Source of the DNA: Nymphaea colorata
Lineage: Eukaryota > Streptophyta > Magnoliopsida > Nymphaeales > Nymphaeaceae
DNA length: 64,000 nucleotides
Assembly (NCBI RefSeq): GCF_008831285.2
Contig: NC_045142.1
Coordinates: 10,783,952 to 10,847,951 of the forward strand
Direction: 5' to 3'
Under the pieces are notes generated by a model that was not told the DNA's origin, made no database searches, and worked only from the letters and a program-made list of their open reading frames with translations. The translations under genes were made by a program, and so were the position numbers. Shown piece after piece: positions 12,588 through 24,062 of this stretch. Within the stretch, counting starts at the first letter, position 1, and each line of letters opens with the position of its first letter.

Positions 12588-14224
12588 TCGCCGCACCCGC
12601 ACCCAATTTTTTTTGAAACTTGCCACATCCTGCGCTGACACCCGCACCCATGTGATATTGGTAAAATTATTAACTAGAGATTGATTTGCTTGCACTGGGA
12701 TTGGACTTAAGACCTTAATCTTTCAGATTTTGATATTTCATTCTGCCCCTTGGTTTCTTGCGGGACCTACAGTGTTTCTTATTTCTTCTTTCTTTTCTAA
12801 TGCAGGAAACTCTATACTATTTATGGATCTAGCTAGTGACCCAGCACTCTTCGAGGGTCCAAAAGGAGACAAACAGGTAAAAGGAGCAGTAAATTCTTGA
12901 TGACGAGCTTCTTTCTTCACTGCTTATGTCTGTTTTGTGCTGCAGTCAGAAACATACAGAAAGATGTTAGAAGTAACCCATGGATGTTGGGAAGAGAGGT
13001 ATGTCTTTCAAGATATTGTCTTGATCGGGCACCTGTTTCATAGCTAAAAAATGCCAGCTATGTTGGGACTCATGTCATAGCTTATAAGAGTAAATCCATT
13101 TGTTTGAGGCATGAGAAGTCAAGCTTGTGAAAGCATGTTTAGAGTTGGGTTTCCTGCTATAAGACTTGATAAATGTTACGGGCCTCATGTTTTCTATAAA
13201 AGCCGATTGTGGTAAGTACCACTGCTTTTCTTGTTTCAAAAAGAAATGCAGGACCACTAGAACAGTTTGAAAGCTTGCTACCTTGAGATTTTTTTTTCCC
13301 AAACATTTCCCTTAGGATTCCGTGACTAGGTGACTTCTGGTTGAGTAGTAAGCAGATATATAAACTTGACGAGCTTGAGAAAGATAAGTTTTTTTGTTTA
13401 GATTAATTGCATGAAAGACTCTGGGAATACTCTTAGAAACCAATCATGACACTAATGCATGTGAGCTTCAAAAAGTTTATTTTTCTGTTTTTTCATGCTT
13501 TTTTTTTTCTCTGGCTTCAGCTTACTTACCATTTTTTTCAAAATGCATGAGAGCCAAAAGACTTTCTTTGAATGTCAGGTGGATAAGTTCTATGGCAATA
13601 TGTATCTGTGTTAATGTTTTTTTGCTGATTCTCTTGATAGTTTTCCAAAGACGAACGTGCTGTGGTTGCAGTACCTGGTGGACGTTTTGCTCACAAAGAA
13701 AACCTTTGTAAGTATCTTTTCGCTTCATTTTTGTGCTTTCAAAAATGCTGTGAAAACTGTAAGTCATTTAGGCTAGCAAGTAACTTGGATGGCATTGAAA
13801 GCTAGTCATAGTAGCCGGAAAGTGTTATTAGGTTTGGCCAGACATCCTTAAGCAAACAGTTGAATGCAAAACTTTGGTCAAGAATGCAATGCTGCTAGTT
13901 TCTTCAACATAAAAATGACTAAGAACCAACCAGAAAAATGTTCTTGTTCTGTTTAATTATACTTTTAATATCAAAGAATTTGTCTGGATGACATTAGAGT
14001 GAACTCTCTCTCTCTCCCCCTCTCTGCTTCTCTCTCATATTTATTTTCCGGATGTATAAATGCTGGTCTATGGGCAACAGGGCCAAACAACCAAGGATGA
14101 ACGAGAGCTCAGGTCGTTGAAGAAACGCTTACTCTCTTGCAATTCAGCAGAGGATGCGCTCACGGACAGTTTCTTTGAACCTTTATGGATTGAAGACCAC
14201 AGCCCTGACATATCAAAAAAATGA
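4502..14224 (+). CDS. HASPIN: Haspin-type serine/threonine-protein kinase
   Basis: Fifteen exons join in phase to 642 aa: 4502-4517, 4629-4755, 4829-4903, 6020-6116, 7722-8362, 8854-8977, 9048-9163, 9273-9384, 9474-9566, 9645-9706, 9836-9966, 12806-12876, 12946-12998, 13641-13707 and 14081-14224. Haspin phosphorylates histone H3 Thr3 at centromeres in mitosis to recruit the chromosomal passenger complex. The N-terminal half is basic and Ser-rich, with a conserved SLSTRGRTSI stretch across the exon 3/4 junction. The kinase domain fills residues 319-642: glycine loop GEGTYGEAF (328-336), Lys344, catalytic HRDLHWGN (Asp485), and the haspin-specific DFT (523-525) in place of DFG. All catalytic residues are present, so it should be active. 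Exon 1 is only 16 nt. Exon 10 must use the donor CTG|GTCTGG at 9706; the next GT downstream would shift the frame. Intron 11 (2.8 kb) is full of repeats. Confidence 0.93.
10219..10254. repeat. (AT)n microsatellite in haspin intron 11
   Basis: An uninterrupted AT dinucleotide run follows a short (AC)n stretch within the long haspin intron. Confidence 0.9.
10677..10850. repeat. Palindromic MITE-like element in haspin intron 11
   Basis: The two ends are inverted copies: 10677-10710 and 10817-10850 match at about 29 of 34 positions. Similarity continues inward towards the centre ('TTTGTCCCATACC' against its complement). The whole 174-bp segment can therefore fold into one hairpin. Related AT-rich sequence ('TAGTATTCATGAACA' and similar) recurs near 11000, 22000, 38500 and 47650, which suggests a dispersed non-autonomous family. 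Superfamily not assigned. Confidence 0.65.
11304..11783. repeat. MITE-like element with imperfect terminal inverted repeats
   Basis: The left end reads CAATGTTTTAAAACCC and the right end reads AGTTTTTAAACATTG, giving imperfect inverted termini about 480 bp apart. Just inside both ends are multiple GACTCG/CGAGTC motifs in opposite orientations. It sits in haspin intron 11. No target-site duplication could be settled by eye, so the class is open. Confidence 0.5.
12200..12660. repeat. Dispersed repeat bounded by CGCACCC motifs around an (AT)n tract
   Basis: GC-rich ends carrying repeated CGCACCCGCACC motifs flank a pyrimidine-rich stretch and a 71-bp AT run (12514-12584). Similar G-rich motifs next to 'GTCACA' occur near 6790 and 31400, suggesting a dispersed element. 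The borders are approximate and the class is unknown. Confidence 0.35.
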
Positions 14225-16066
14225 GAGAGAGAGAGAGAGATCGGACTCCTGAGTTTATGAAATTTCACACGGCCTCTGCTAAGCATTGGTTGTTGGAAAA
14301 CCCATACAAGACGGTTGCAGACGCTCTTGGATGCGATCAACCTATGGCAATATATCTTGTTCCCAATTGAACTGTATGATGGGCGAGTGCAACAAATTGG
14401 CTTTTGGTCAGGACGAGCCATCTTTCTTTCCCCTTCCTTTGTCCCAGTAGAAAGTTGGAGGTGGAGCCATAAACTAGGAGTCGCCTTATCGTAATTTTAA
14501 ATGGCTGCCATCTCACTCTTGTGTATATGTGTATGACTAACTTTTATTGACCAGAAGTTGTAGAATATATTGCAGGTCCCGCTTCAATACTTGGTGTTTT
14601 CTTGGAATTTGAGAAACCATGGCTGCCAAGAGTTTTACTATATCGGTTGCGATGTTGACACGAGTGAGATCATAGTTGTTGAAACAAGTCCTTGGTAAAT
14701 TCCTTGAAAAGAGAGAAACCGCCGCAACCTTTACCATGGACAGCCATTCTTTCCCTTTGTGTTTCTCTCTGGCGGTAATGCTTGCTCGAAGATGGTAGTG
14801 CTAATCGAAGACGTGGAGCGAAGGCCCGAGCCAATGGCCAAGAAATTGTTTCCTGAATTCTCGTCGCGCCCCTCGGGGTGGGACAAGAATTCCGAAAATT
14901 TCGTCCTGGAATCGCTAATAACGGTCAATATTTGGTCCTGATTTTGATGGAATCAGAATAAAATTCAGAAATGTGAATTTTGATGTCCTGTTGCATTGCA
15001 TGAAATTTCCAGCTATAAGCTGCCTTTAATTAATTAAAAAAAAACTTTTTTATTGTAAAAACAGAAAAAAGCGAAAAAAGTTAAAAATCTTAAAAAGGTT
15101 CTTGTTTTATTTATTTTTTTTTAAATATCTCAACTCATTTCTTTTTTTGGCATATATGTTTCTTTATACATCCTTGAGTCTGGCCGACAGCCTATTAACG
15201 CTTCCATCATTGACAAATCCAATTTGTGTCACCCGTGTCCAGTGCATCCATCCTACTCAAAATCTAGATATTTACTCGGACTAAAGTCTGACTAGCCTAT
15301 AGTTAATTGCCACCTTGGCCATTTATCCAAATTTTAACATATGATGAGATTCATTGTGATGAAATCCCTTTTATTTTAAAAATAATGTTAAATTTAAATA
15401 ATAACAAAATCATTTTCAAAGTGAACATGAAAAGCGCCATAGACCATGAGTTCTATAATATGTACTTCAATGCTTTAATATTACAATTTACACGTGCATA
15501 ACGAACATTTTTATTCTTGTTATTAATTTATACCACTATCATTATTTTATACCTATTATCTCATATCTATATCATTATCTCGTATTTAAGATAACAAGGA
15601 TAGTATGAGATAAATGAAAAGAGATATGAGATCATAACTATGAGATAACGGTATGAATAAAACAAAAAAAAAATGAAAACACTTCTTTACTGTTCAAAAA
15701 ATATATAATGTTCAAAAAATATATTGGTCATGAACGATTATTCGGTCCACCCAGCGGCAGCAGCAGCGGAGCAGAGGCCGGCGTAAGTAACCCGCTTCAC
15801 AGATAAGAAGAACCAACTACATGAGGTAGACATTGTTTCAATAGTACAAGAAAAAGAAACAAAATGTATTGCCAGATAACTTTGCCGCGCAAGACCGGGC
15901 AGCCAAGACTGGTGGTTCTTTATATCTAAGACGATAAATATGAGCCACGCAAGACACCCACTAATCTCCCTCTCCGTGGACTGAAAAAACCCTGCGGTAA
16001 TTGGCTCCTCCACCATTGGAGACTGAAGGGCATTGCTTTCCCAATTGCTAATAATTTACAAAGGGC
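14225..16066. other. Intergenic between haspin and the INSIG-like gene
   Basis: The first few hundred bases should be haspin 3' UTR. The rest is AT-rich, with short open frames in both strands that carry no known domain. The stretch 14730-14940 is open on both strands and GC-richer than its surroundings, but I could not identify it. Confidence 0.35.
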
Positions 16067-16167
16067 GATCCTGCTACTGAATGTAGCAAAGAAGTGAGGG
16101 AGCAATTCGTAATCTGCTAGTTCACAACGGTGATCCTGCTCTTGAATGTAGCAAAGTGGTGAGGGAA
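16067..16167 (+). repeat. Direct duplication just upstream of the INSIG-like gene
   Basis: A 36-bp block is present twice, at 16067-16102 and 16132-16167 ('GATCCTGCT' through 'TGTAGCAAAG' to 'GTGAGGGA'), with a 29-bp spacer. It ends 44 bp before the start codon and so lies in the 5' leader or core promoter. Confidence 0.75.
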
Positions 16168-16210
16168 ACGATCGGTTATCTTGATTTCAGCAGAGAAGTG
16201 AAAGGGAAAG

Positions 16211-17396
16211 ATGAAACCACGCATCGGTTCTATCTCGCACTCGTCCCTGCCTCTAAATATCAATCGCCTGAGAAGACCCAGCCTTTCTTCTTCCCCAGTA
16301 CCCACATGCTCTCTCAAGCCACAAGGTAAAGCTACTCTGAAGCAGACTTGGCCATCTATTTCCGTCGCCCTTTTTGCTTCAGGTTTCTCTCTGGGCACCC
16401 TTCTGGATGCCATCCACTCCAGAGTACAACTCCAAATCTACCAGAATGGATCGATTGACGTTGGACCTATTCACACAAGCATTTGGGTGAGACTTTCCAC
16501 TGGACGTTTAGTTAGTTTCTGAAACTGTGTAATCTCTTTAGCCGGCCAACAAGAAATTTGAAGAAGAAAATCTGTCTCTGAAACAGGTTCCTCCCTTGCT
16601 TGGGGTGTTCTACTGCACTGTTGGAATGTTGCGGCTATTCCTGGACGAAAAACTATACGCAAAATCAGAAGCTCCAGAGGGGACCTTGCAGAAGACGTCA
16701 GTGTCACTGCTGTAAGCTTTTCACTGTTTCCTCTTATGAGCTTAGACATTCTGAGTTTCTGGTTCGATTTGAATATTGTTATTCCAATTGAATGGGGCGA
16801 AATGGGCAAGGATGAAAAATGCTAATGGTTTGGATTTACTGGCTAGGTGAACCAGGTTGCTTGTTCTGTTCATAGAGTTGAGCGCCGAAATGTACAAGGC
16901 TGGGGTGGCAGCCAACGTTGAAGCCTATGCATTATTTGCTCTGGCAGAGTTCGTGTGGTTCTTCATGGATGGTACGTGGTTGGGTTTTGCAATAGCGTCC
17001 ATTGTTGGCATTGGCGGCCCACTGGCGGAGATTCCACTGATCAAGTATCTTCTTTCCTTGTTGTTGCTTTTAGAATTCTCTCTCTCTCTCTCTCTCTCTC
17101 TGTGGTTACTGTTATTGATTATATGTGGCCATTACTTCTATAGGACATGGAATCTGTGGTACTACCCCAATTCAAACATTGAAATCTTTGGCGTGGTAAG
17201 TGTCGTTTTTAATTTGCGTCAATTTGGATTACCATAGAGAAAAACTTTCAATATCTGTTATGATCAGGGGTTGGTCACCTGGACATGCACCTGCTACTTT
17301 GTTTACACACCCTTTCTGATTAATTTATCACGCTGGTTGAGAGGAACAATCGCATCCATTGGTGAAAAAGTTAATCATGAAAGTGAAACTCTCTAG
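16211..17396 (+). CDS. INSIG-like integral membrane protein, probably plastid-targeted
   Basis: Five exons (16211-16486, 16587-16711, 16856-17044, 17144-17195, 17268-17396) join in phase to 256 aa. Residues 1 to about 45 are rich in Ser, Arg and Pro with almost no acidic residues, like a chloroplast transit peptide. Hydrophobic segments lie near 50-68, 93-111, 133-142, 152-165 and 170-190, plus one in the last exon ([10 protein letters not shown]). The run from [12 protein letters not shown] to [17 protein letters not shown], followed by an acidic loop and a second block of helices, follows the order seen in INSIG proteins (an Ala/Ser-Trp-Trp-Val-Pro-Pro segment after the first helix). The overall match is weak. 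Animal and fungal INSIG control sterol sensing in the ER; a plastid-type leader argues against that role here. The real function is unknown. Gene structure is secure, family label tentative. Confidence 0.7.
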
Positions 17397-19729
17397 CATG
17401 GAAGGTTAGTTACATCTGCATCATTGAGAAAGAAGGGAAACCGGTTAGCCAGAGTAGTTCTTGTCTGCTTATTCAAGTTCACCTCTTCTAGATTCTGACA
17501 AGTGCAATTAGTTTGTATGCAACATCTGTTGGTGTACAAAATGGATCAGCTTAAAATGTGAACATACTGAAGAGCCTTCCCTAATATATTACAGATTAGG
17601 CTTATGCTTCGTCTATGTAATCAGATTGATTCCACAAGCAAAATTGCTCTATAAGCTAATGCAGCTAACTTATATATTGCATAAAGGATCGATGATGTAG
17701 CTACAAATAAGCTGTTGCTTCTCATATCCTTTAGACCAATGAACATGCTAGCTTGTTGTATATGTTACATCCTGCAGGTGGAGATACGTAGTGCACCTAT
17801 AATAGAAGAACGGAAGGTTTATCTGCAGCTCCGCAGGTGGTTCAATCCATTAACGGCTCTCTGCCTACATGTATCAAAGGATGCTACTGTTACTCCATGT
17901 ATCTATCCATTTCTGCGTTTGTACCACGGGAACCCTCACATATCAGAGAGATCAACTTTATAGGCACAATATTCTGCAAATTTCCATGTTGACCGGACAT
18001 ACAAATAGAGATCCACTATCCTATATAGACTCACACATACATACAAAGAAGAAAATCGGACAAAAGTTTAAAAACAGTGTTAATCAGATAAGAAATATTT
18101 AAGTTGTGGTAGATCCAAAGAATAGAACATAAAAATAAACAAAACAGCAGTTGACTTGTAAAAATGAGAAAATTGTTGGAATGAAATGAGAAAATTCATT
18201 ATGATGTTAATTGTTAGGGAAAGATCCATTAATTACTGTCTACTGAGATTCCCGTTACGAGAATGCTAGAGTCAAAACTTGTCATCTTTGGCCAGTATCA
18301 GCTTTTGTGCACGATCTGTTTGGGCCAACTCAGTCTTGTCATGGGTTTGGATGAATAGAGCATGATATGGTTGGTGATATTTGCCATCGCACAAATAGTT
18401 TTCAGTCCTCTGAATGTCCTATTGTTATGATGATTCTCTATTACTCCTTTTGGAGACACACTTCTGGTCACCCTTGCTTATCAATAAACCAGAAAAAATG
18501 AGGGTGGGGTTGCTTGCTCTGTTTTCTCTTGTTTCTTATCCTTGTGAATTTCATCCTCAGGAGGAACCTTATAAGTATAGGGATGGGTTTGCCCGTCGAA
18601 ACATTGTAATCTCTAATACAATTTTCCCCTTTTGTGACATGTAACAGAGGTTAAACCGTTAAATCAAGTAACAAGAAACAGAGGTGTGCTTGACTTTTTA
18701 TGCCATAGTGGTGACTTAGGCGCCAGGTCTTAGGCAAACTGCAAGGCATTGATCTTGCCCAAGTCGGTACACATTCAAAAATGCACTCACTGTATGGCAC
18801 AAATGAGCAGAGGTTTAGACAATTCCTAGCAGAAAGTTCTGTCAGTCATGATTTGCACTTCTTCCAGCATATGGAGTCAAAGATTGTATTGCAAAGGTTA
18901 TTTTATCGATTACTTAAGCTTATGCAACGCAGGCAGTATCAGTAACCAGATGCCACTTTTCTGGATTGTAGTCCTGCACTTGTTGGTATTTGCTCCAGTT
19001 CTTCAATATTATCTATGTCATTTCTCTGCTATTAGGCTTGCAGCTTCATGAGTAAAGCTTCCTTACATTTTCTGTAACCCTTTACTTTTTCAAGAACAGA
19101 AACTTTGATCTCGTACGCTCCACATTGTTTTGTGCTTTGCACCATAGACATTAAAAGGACAGGTTTTTATATGTTCCACGCGTTGACCACGAGTGATTTC
19201 AGTGGAGGAACATCTTCCTTCCACATCAAAGCTGGTGCATTTCATATCAATGAGTAGCCTTGGTCATACATCAATGGCGGTCATGTCAGAATTGAAAAGT
19301 AACTTTATCCATGAGCTGGAATCCCGTATGAATTCTTGTCCGTTAAGACTCTTCCTTCTCCCTTCCTGACAATGGGAAGAAATTGTCGCATATTCCAATC
19401 CACTATTCCAAAAGGAGCAATTTTGCATATTCATTGTTATCTAAGTAGGATAGTTGTCAAGTGGAAGCACTCAAAAGAAGTTTTTTCTTCTCTTCCACAG
19501 AACAGTCTCTTGGTCGTCTTTGTGAATTCTGTTTAAGTCAGCATGTGATTTCTTTCTTCTGGTCCTTAGGCTGTTGTGCATCCAACGTTTTAAGTAGAGC
19601 CTACTTCTAAGGATGTTCCTGGCCTTTCCTAAGTACTGGTAATGGTTCATGATTTTGCTTCCTACCATTTGGACATCTATTGTCTGATGCCGGTTAGCCA
19701 ATGCACTAAAGCCAAACAAAAGTATTGCA
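17397..19729. other. Intergenic, no gene supported
   Basis: The 3' UTR of the INSIG-like gene should occupy the first part. The remaining open frames are short, lack motifs and are broken by stops. Nothing coding can be supported. Confidence 0.35.
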
Positions 19730-19942
19730 GATAAAACTAGATCAAAGCTTCACTTTTGTTATTCAACTATCCTTGTGGAGCTTTCCGTCAATGATGATCT
19801 CAAAGAAGAAATCCTTCTCCCCTTTAACTCAAAAGATGGATGGGATTTGAAACTTGAGTATGAAGCTGAAGAACATTACCGCTTTGTGGCATTCCTAACC
19901 ATATTGCAGATTGGATTGAAGGAATATTTGTTCTTAATGTAA
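19730..19942 (+). pseudogene. Possible LINE ORF1 (DUF4283-type) fragment
   Basis: An open stretch of 70 codons contains VELSVNDDLKEEI and, 22 residues later, LEYE. This spacing resembles the end of the DUF4283 domain in plant LINE ORF1 proteins, where a Val-Glu-Val-Asp strand is followed by a VEYE motif before a zinc knuckle. No zinc knuckle follows and no start codon precedes it, so it would be a relic. The assignment is by eye and weak. Confidence 0.35.
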
Positions 19943-20529
19943 ACAGTCAAAGTCTGCATTGGCACGTAATGCAGAAGAAAGGAACATTCAATCAGATGTG
20001 GATTCTAAGGTGCAACCAAATGAAGTGAATTCTCTACTTTAATCCTGGAAGTAGATTTTCTTGAGTTATTGATTCAATGACTGAAGTGGTTATCTTTATG
20101 TCTGATGTCTGTCTTAGTGGATCTGATTCAGATTTAATGGTCCATGACTAAAGCAGCTGTTGTCCGCTCCATATTGTGTCCTGATAATATCGAGAACTAT
20201 GCTGATCATGTGCCTGGCTAGTGCCTGTCACTTTTAAAGTTTAAAGCGAATGGGCTTTCTCAAGAAAAGTTTGTCATTGTGATTCAATATTCTCAGCATC
20301 TAACATGTGCAGTCTCTAGATTCTCAACTTTCTACCATGGTTAAGAAACCGAAAATATGAAGATTGACAATGATGCTATTTTGGATGGCATTGAGTATTG
20401 CTCAGAGTCTATCTGCAATTAAAGAAAGAGCAAGGGACATGCTCCTTGATGCTTTAAGGTAAGCGATAAGTATTTTTTCCAACTGCCCAGAATGATAGCC
20501 TCAACCGGTCAGTTCCCTTTGCCCCCCAA

Positions 20530-20728
20530 CAGGGGCGGAGGGAGGCGGGGAGGGCGCCTAGGCCATGGGCTCAACCCAGCTAATCTAAAAAAAAAAATCA
20601 CATTAAAAAAATTGAAAATTTTTAGTTGCGTAATGTATGTTTTGGATTCAGGTTTAGTTTGACTTTACCCGGATAAATTCGTTGGACCGTTTGGCCCGCC
20701 CTTGAAAAAAATCCTCACTCCGCCCCTG
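20530..20728. mobile_element. hAT-like MITE with 11-bp perfect terminal inverted repeats
   Basis: The element begins CAGGGGCGGAG and ends CTCCGCCCCTG, a perfect 11-bp inverted pair 199 bp apart. The 8 bp on the left (CCCCCCAA) and on the right (CCCCCCAG) match at 7 of 8 positions, as an 8-bp target-site duplication would. TIR plus 8-bp duplication point to the hAT superfamily. It has no coding capacity. A second copy lies at 10-185. Confidence 0.75.
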
Positions 20729-21599
20729 CCCCCCAGGGTCTAGAGTTGCATCGTTGTCTGGTGTAGACATAGTGTACTGTCAACTAATACCTCGCTTCTA
20801 TAAGCAGAGGGCTCACATGAATTTGAACTAACGGTGACTTCACCTAAAACCATCGCAACTAGCTATATTATGACCCGTGAGGCATGTGATCCATTACCCT
20901 TGATTTGCCTAATGCCTTTCCTCAAGAAAAGGATCTCATTGTTTTGAAAAGCTGAAAAGATCTTTGTCCTATTCAAAAACTCTTCCTTGGATGAGGACAT
21001 CAAGGGGAAGTATAGCATGAAAGAGGAGTTGATTCAACCCAGTATTAAATTTTAGGTGGGATTTTTGCAGTGTGCTTTAGGAAGCTAATCCTATCTCTCC
21101 ACATACACACACATACGCACACGCACAGTCAAAATCTTATATAAAAAACTCAGCAATTGCAAATAAGAAAATAAGAAAACTCCCTTTAATTAATATCATG
21201 TTTAAACCATGCAACTTCCAATTTTGAAAAAAAAAAAGTATTTAGGGCAGCTGTTATATGTTAAAAAATTTAAATGGAAGATGCAAATGAATTTGATGAT
21301 CACACAACAGACATTTCCAAAATTAGGATCCAATGTATACGCATAACCAGCACGTTAACAGGTACCGTTCAAACTAAAGAGGCCATACATACTTTATTTA
21401 AACATGGTTGGAAAATACCCAATATGCTTGAAAGACATGCATGTGTTTGACTAAGCATATTACTATAACATAACGAAGTCAAGCAAACTTAGAAACTAAA
21501 ACAGGAAAGCCAACTATTTCAAGAATAATAACAAGCATGCTTAAATAAGTTACCAGTTGGAACATGAAGACATTATGGCTGTCCGAATGCGCGCACGCG

Positions 21600-21688
<89 letters not shown>

Positions 21689-22400
21689 AATTTGTCTTAA
21701 AAAACTAGTCATCGTGTTGGCAATACAGACAGTATAAAGTGCGGCAATGATTTATAGTGGCTTTACCGTAGATTTATAGTTATTTTAGTGAACAAAGAAA
21801 AAGAGAGGTGTGAACGCTTATAGAAATCATCACTCCGTTCGATTTTTCTTGATTGGTAGTATTAACTTATTTGTCCCCTCCTCCTTCTCTCAGGTGTCAA
21901 TATCAAAGTTATTGGTAGATACAAAGCCACCTAAGTAAGCGATAAAAATTAAACCGCTTAAATTTGTATTGGATTTTTTTAAAACAAAATGTGAACAACT
22001 ATTGATGAAATTGGCCCTTATTGATAAATAAGATATTCAATTTCTTTCTCAGATTGAAAGATACCATATATGTTCCAATTTAACGTAAATCACATTTTAG
22101 TTCAAGCTATTTTTGTAAAAGAAATTTGTTTTTTCAACTACCATAAGTTTGCTATTATAAGAGTCATTCATCTATTTTTAAAAACTAAGTTATTTTTCTA
22201 AGAGTCTGAAATACCCCTAAGAAAGATGAGGAGTTTTTGTTAAGGAAACTCATTAGTCAATCATATTTTAGAAGTTAATAAATTATTGTCTATTAAATTA
22301 ATTTCGTATTAAAAATTTGTTTTATGCACCAACTTTTCAATTTTGCAAACGCTAATGTTTTAGACATTTTGAACGCGTGCATATAATGTTCCATCACACC
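20729..22400. other. Intergenic, AT-rich dispersed repeat sequence
   Basis: No gene is supported. The part from about 21980 to 22340 resembles 10470-11000 in the haspin intron ('AAAACAAAATG.GAACA', 'TTATAAGAG'), so it is a dispersed repeat. A long AT microsatellite lies inside. Confidence 0.4.
21609..21684. repeat. (AT)n microsatellite
   Basis: About 38 uninterrupted AT units preceded by (AC)n and GCGC steps. Confidence 0.95.
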
Positions 22401-22536
22401 ATTGGGGCGGATCAGGTTCTGGTCATACCGGAACCAATGGCAACTCTATCACTAGATCTGCGTTCATGATTGGGGCGGATCAGGTTCTGGTCATACAGGA
22501 ACCAATGGCAACTCTATCACTAGATCTGCGTTCATG
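22401..22536 (+). repeat. Near-perfect 68-bp tandem duplication
   Basis: The units 22401-22468 and 22469-22536 are almost identical (start ATTGGGGCGGATCAGG, end TGCGTTCATG) and differ at one base (CATACCGG versus CATACAGG). The duplication is recent. Confidence 0.9.
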
Positions 22537-22545
22537 ATTGACCAG

Positions 22546-22708
22546 ACCGGTTCAAGTTAAATGGTCTAGGGGCGGATTTTGTTCAGGAATGAGCCAAATG
22601 GTCTGTGGGTTGGGATCCAAAAACCGGTTCAAGTTAAATGGTCCACAACTAGGGGTGGAACCAGTATTTTTTTCAGGAACGAGCCAAATGGTCTGTGGGT
22701 TGGGATCC
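22546..22708 (+). repeat. Second tandem duplication, about 77-86-bp units
   Basis: Both units start ACCGGTTCAAGTTAAATGG and end GTCTGTGGGTTGGGATCC. The second (from 22623) carries a few extra bases. It directly follows the 68-bp duplication, so two independent tandem duplications are stacked beside the foldback at 22760. Confidence 0.85.
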
Positions 22709-22759
22709 TTTTGGATCCATGGGTCCGTTTTTGAAAGTAGGTCTGAATGATTGTTGTAT

Positions 22760-23625
22760 CTGGCTTTGCAAAAAGCCCCATCCCCCCTCCCTCAATCACC
22801 TTTTTGTTGTTTAAGACTATTTAGAGATTTAGATGAAGAGAGTGACGCACATATAAACTACAGTGTCATGCATCTATCGTTTACAATCCACATAATAACT
22901 AGACTTTCATCAGTCCACCAATCTAAGAAGCTACTCTACACTCGGCATGACAAATTTAATCAATTTGTAGCAATCCAATTTTGATGACATCGATGAAAAT
23001 TGTGGGACACTGAATTAAAAAGGACACTGTTATTAATATAGAAAGAAGTTAACCAAACCCATAAAAATGTAAATTAGCAAGGAAAGATAAAAGAAAATCC
23101 CCCCTCAAACCACATAAAACATCATTATGAAAACTTCCCTTTCTATCATTTTACTTATAATTCAGAAGAACCGGACCATGTTTTCAGATTTTTCCAATAA
23201 TGGCAGCACCTTTTATGGAAATTATTTAATAAGTGCTTAAAGTGATGTGAGAAACATAAAACTTAGCTTCGACTTTCTTTTATCTTTCCTTGCTAATTTA
23301 CATTTTTATGGGTTTGGTTAAATTCTTTCTATATTAATAACAGTCTCCTTTTTGATTCAGTGTCCCACAATTTTCATCGAAGGTATCAAAATTGGATTGC
23401 TACAAATTGATTAAATTTGTCATGTCGTGTGTAAAGTACCTTATTAGATTGGTGGACTGATGAAAGTCTAGTTACTAGTATTTGTGTGTGTGGATTGTAA
23501 ACAATGAATGCATGACACTCTAGTTTATATGTGCGCCACTCTCTCCATCTAAATCCCTAAATAGTCTTAAAACAACAAGACGGTGAATGAGGGAGGGGAA
23601 GATGGGGCTTTTTGCAAAGCGAGAT
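22760..23625. repeat. Long inverted repeat (foldback) of about 340-bp arms
   Basis: The left arm (about 22760-23100) and right arm (about 23275-23625) are inverted copies. Both end in 'GCTTTGCAAAAAGCCCCATC'-type sequence and share long blocks such as 'AATTTACATTTTTATGGG' and 'ATTAATTTAATC'-like segments with few mismatches. About 175 bp separates the arms. Transcription would give a long hairpin. There is no open frame of note. It could be a foldback transposon, a MITE pair or an inverted-duplication locus feeding small RNAs. Confidence 0.85.
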
Positions 23626-23689
23626 CCAAACCTAGCCAGTTACAACTAGCGGTATAGCTTTCTCCTATTCTTTTGCCATAAAGATTTCG

Positions 23690-24062
23690 ATCTAAATTCA
23701 GCTACTCATATGTACATCAATGTAAATCCGATCCACTTGCGTCCAACCGGTACACAGCCAAGTTTGGATCTCAGCACCGCCATTCATACAACTGAGACCC
23801 AATTCTACAAAGACTTGGATCGGATCTATATCCAGAATAAGCTGTGACATTTCTATTGAATCAGACCCGGTTTTGTCCCCATTATGGCCGACTCGACTCG
23901 ACTCATGATCCTGAATAATACTGGATCTACCAGATGGGTCCAGGTCCGTTCCTTGCTGGTCTCGATAGGTCGGTTCCTGACCCGTAAAAACAGTACGTGA
24001 TCCATTCGCATATAAGTCGGCTAAATTGGTGTTCTCTCTCTCTCTCTCTCTCAAAACCCCCA
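23690..24062. other. Dispersed-repeat-like sequence upstream of NUP98
   Basis: The stretch has several near-repeats of GATCC/GGATC and GACTCGA motifs and ends in a (CT)n run at about 24035-24052. The - strand frame that runs through it has no known domain and looks like open repeat DNA. The NUP98 promoter must lie here or just downstream. Confidence 0.35.

Noticed and set aside
12498-12695. Tyr-Ile repeat open frames over AT runs (also at 21479, 39901, 49364, 49513 and 59296)
   Set aside because: They are translations of (AT)n microsatellites with no real N- or C-terminal domain.
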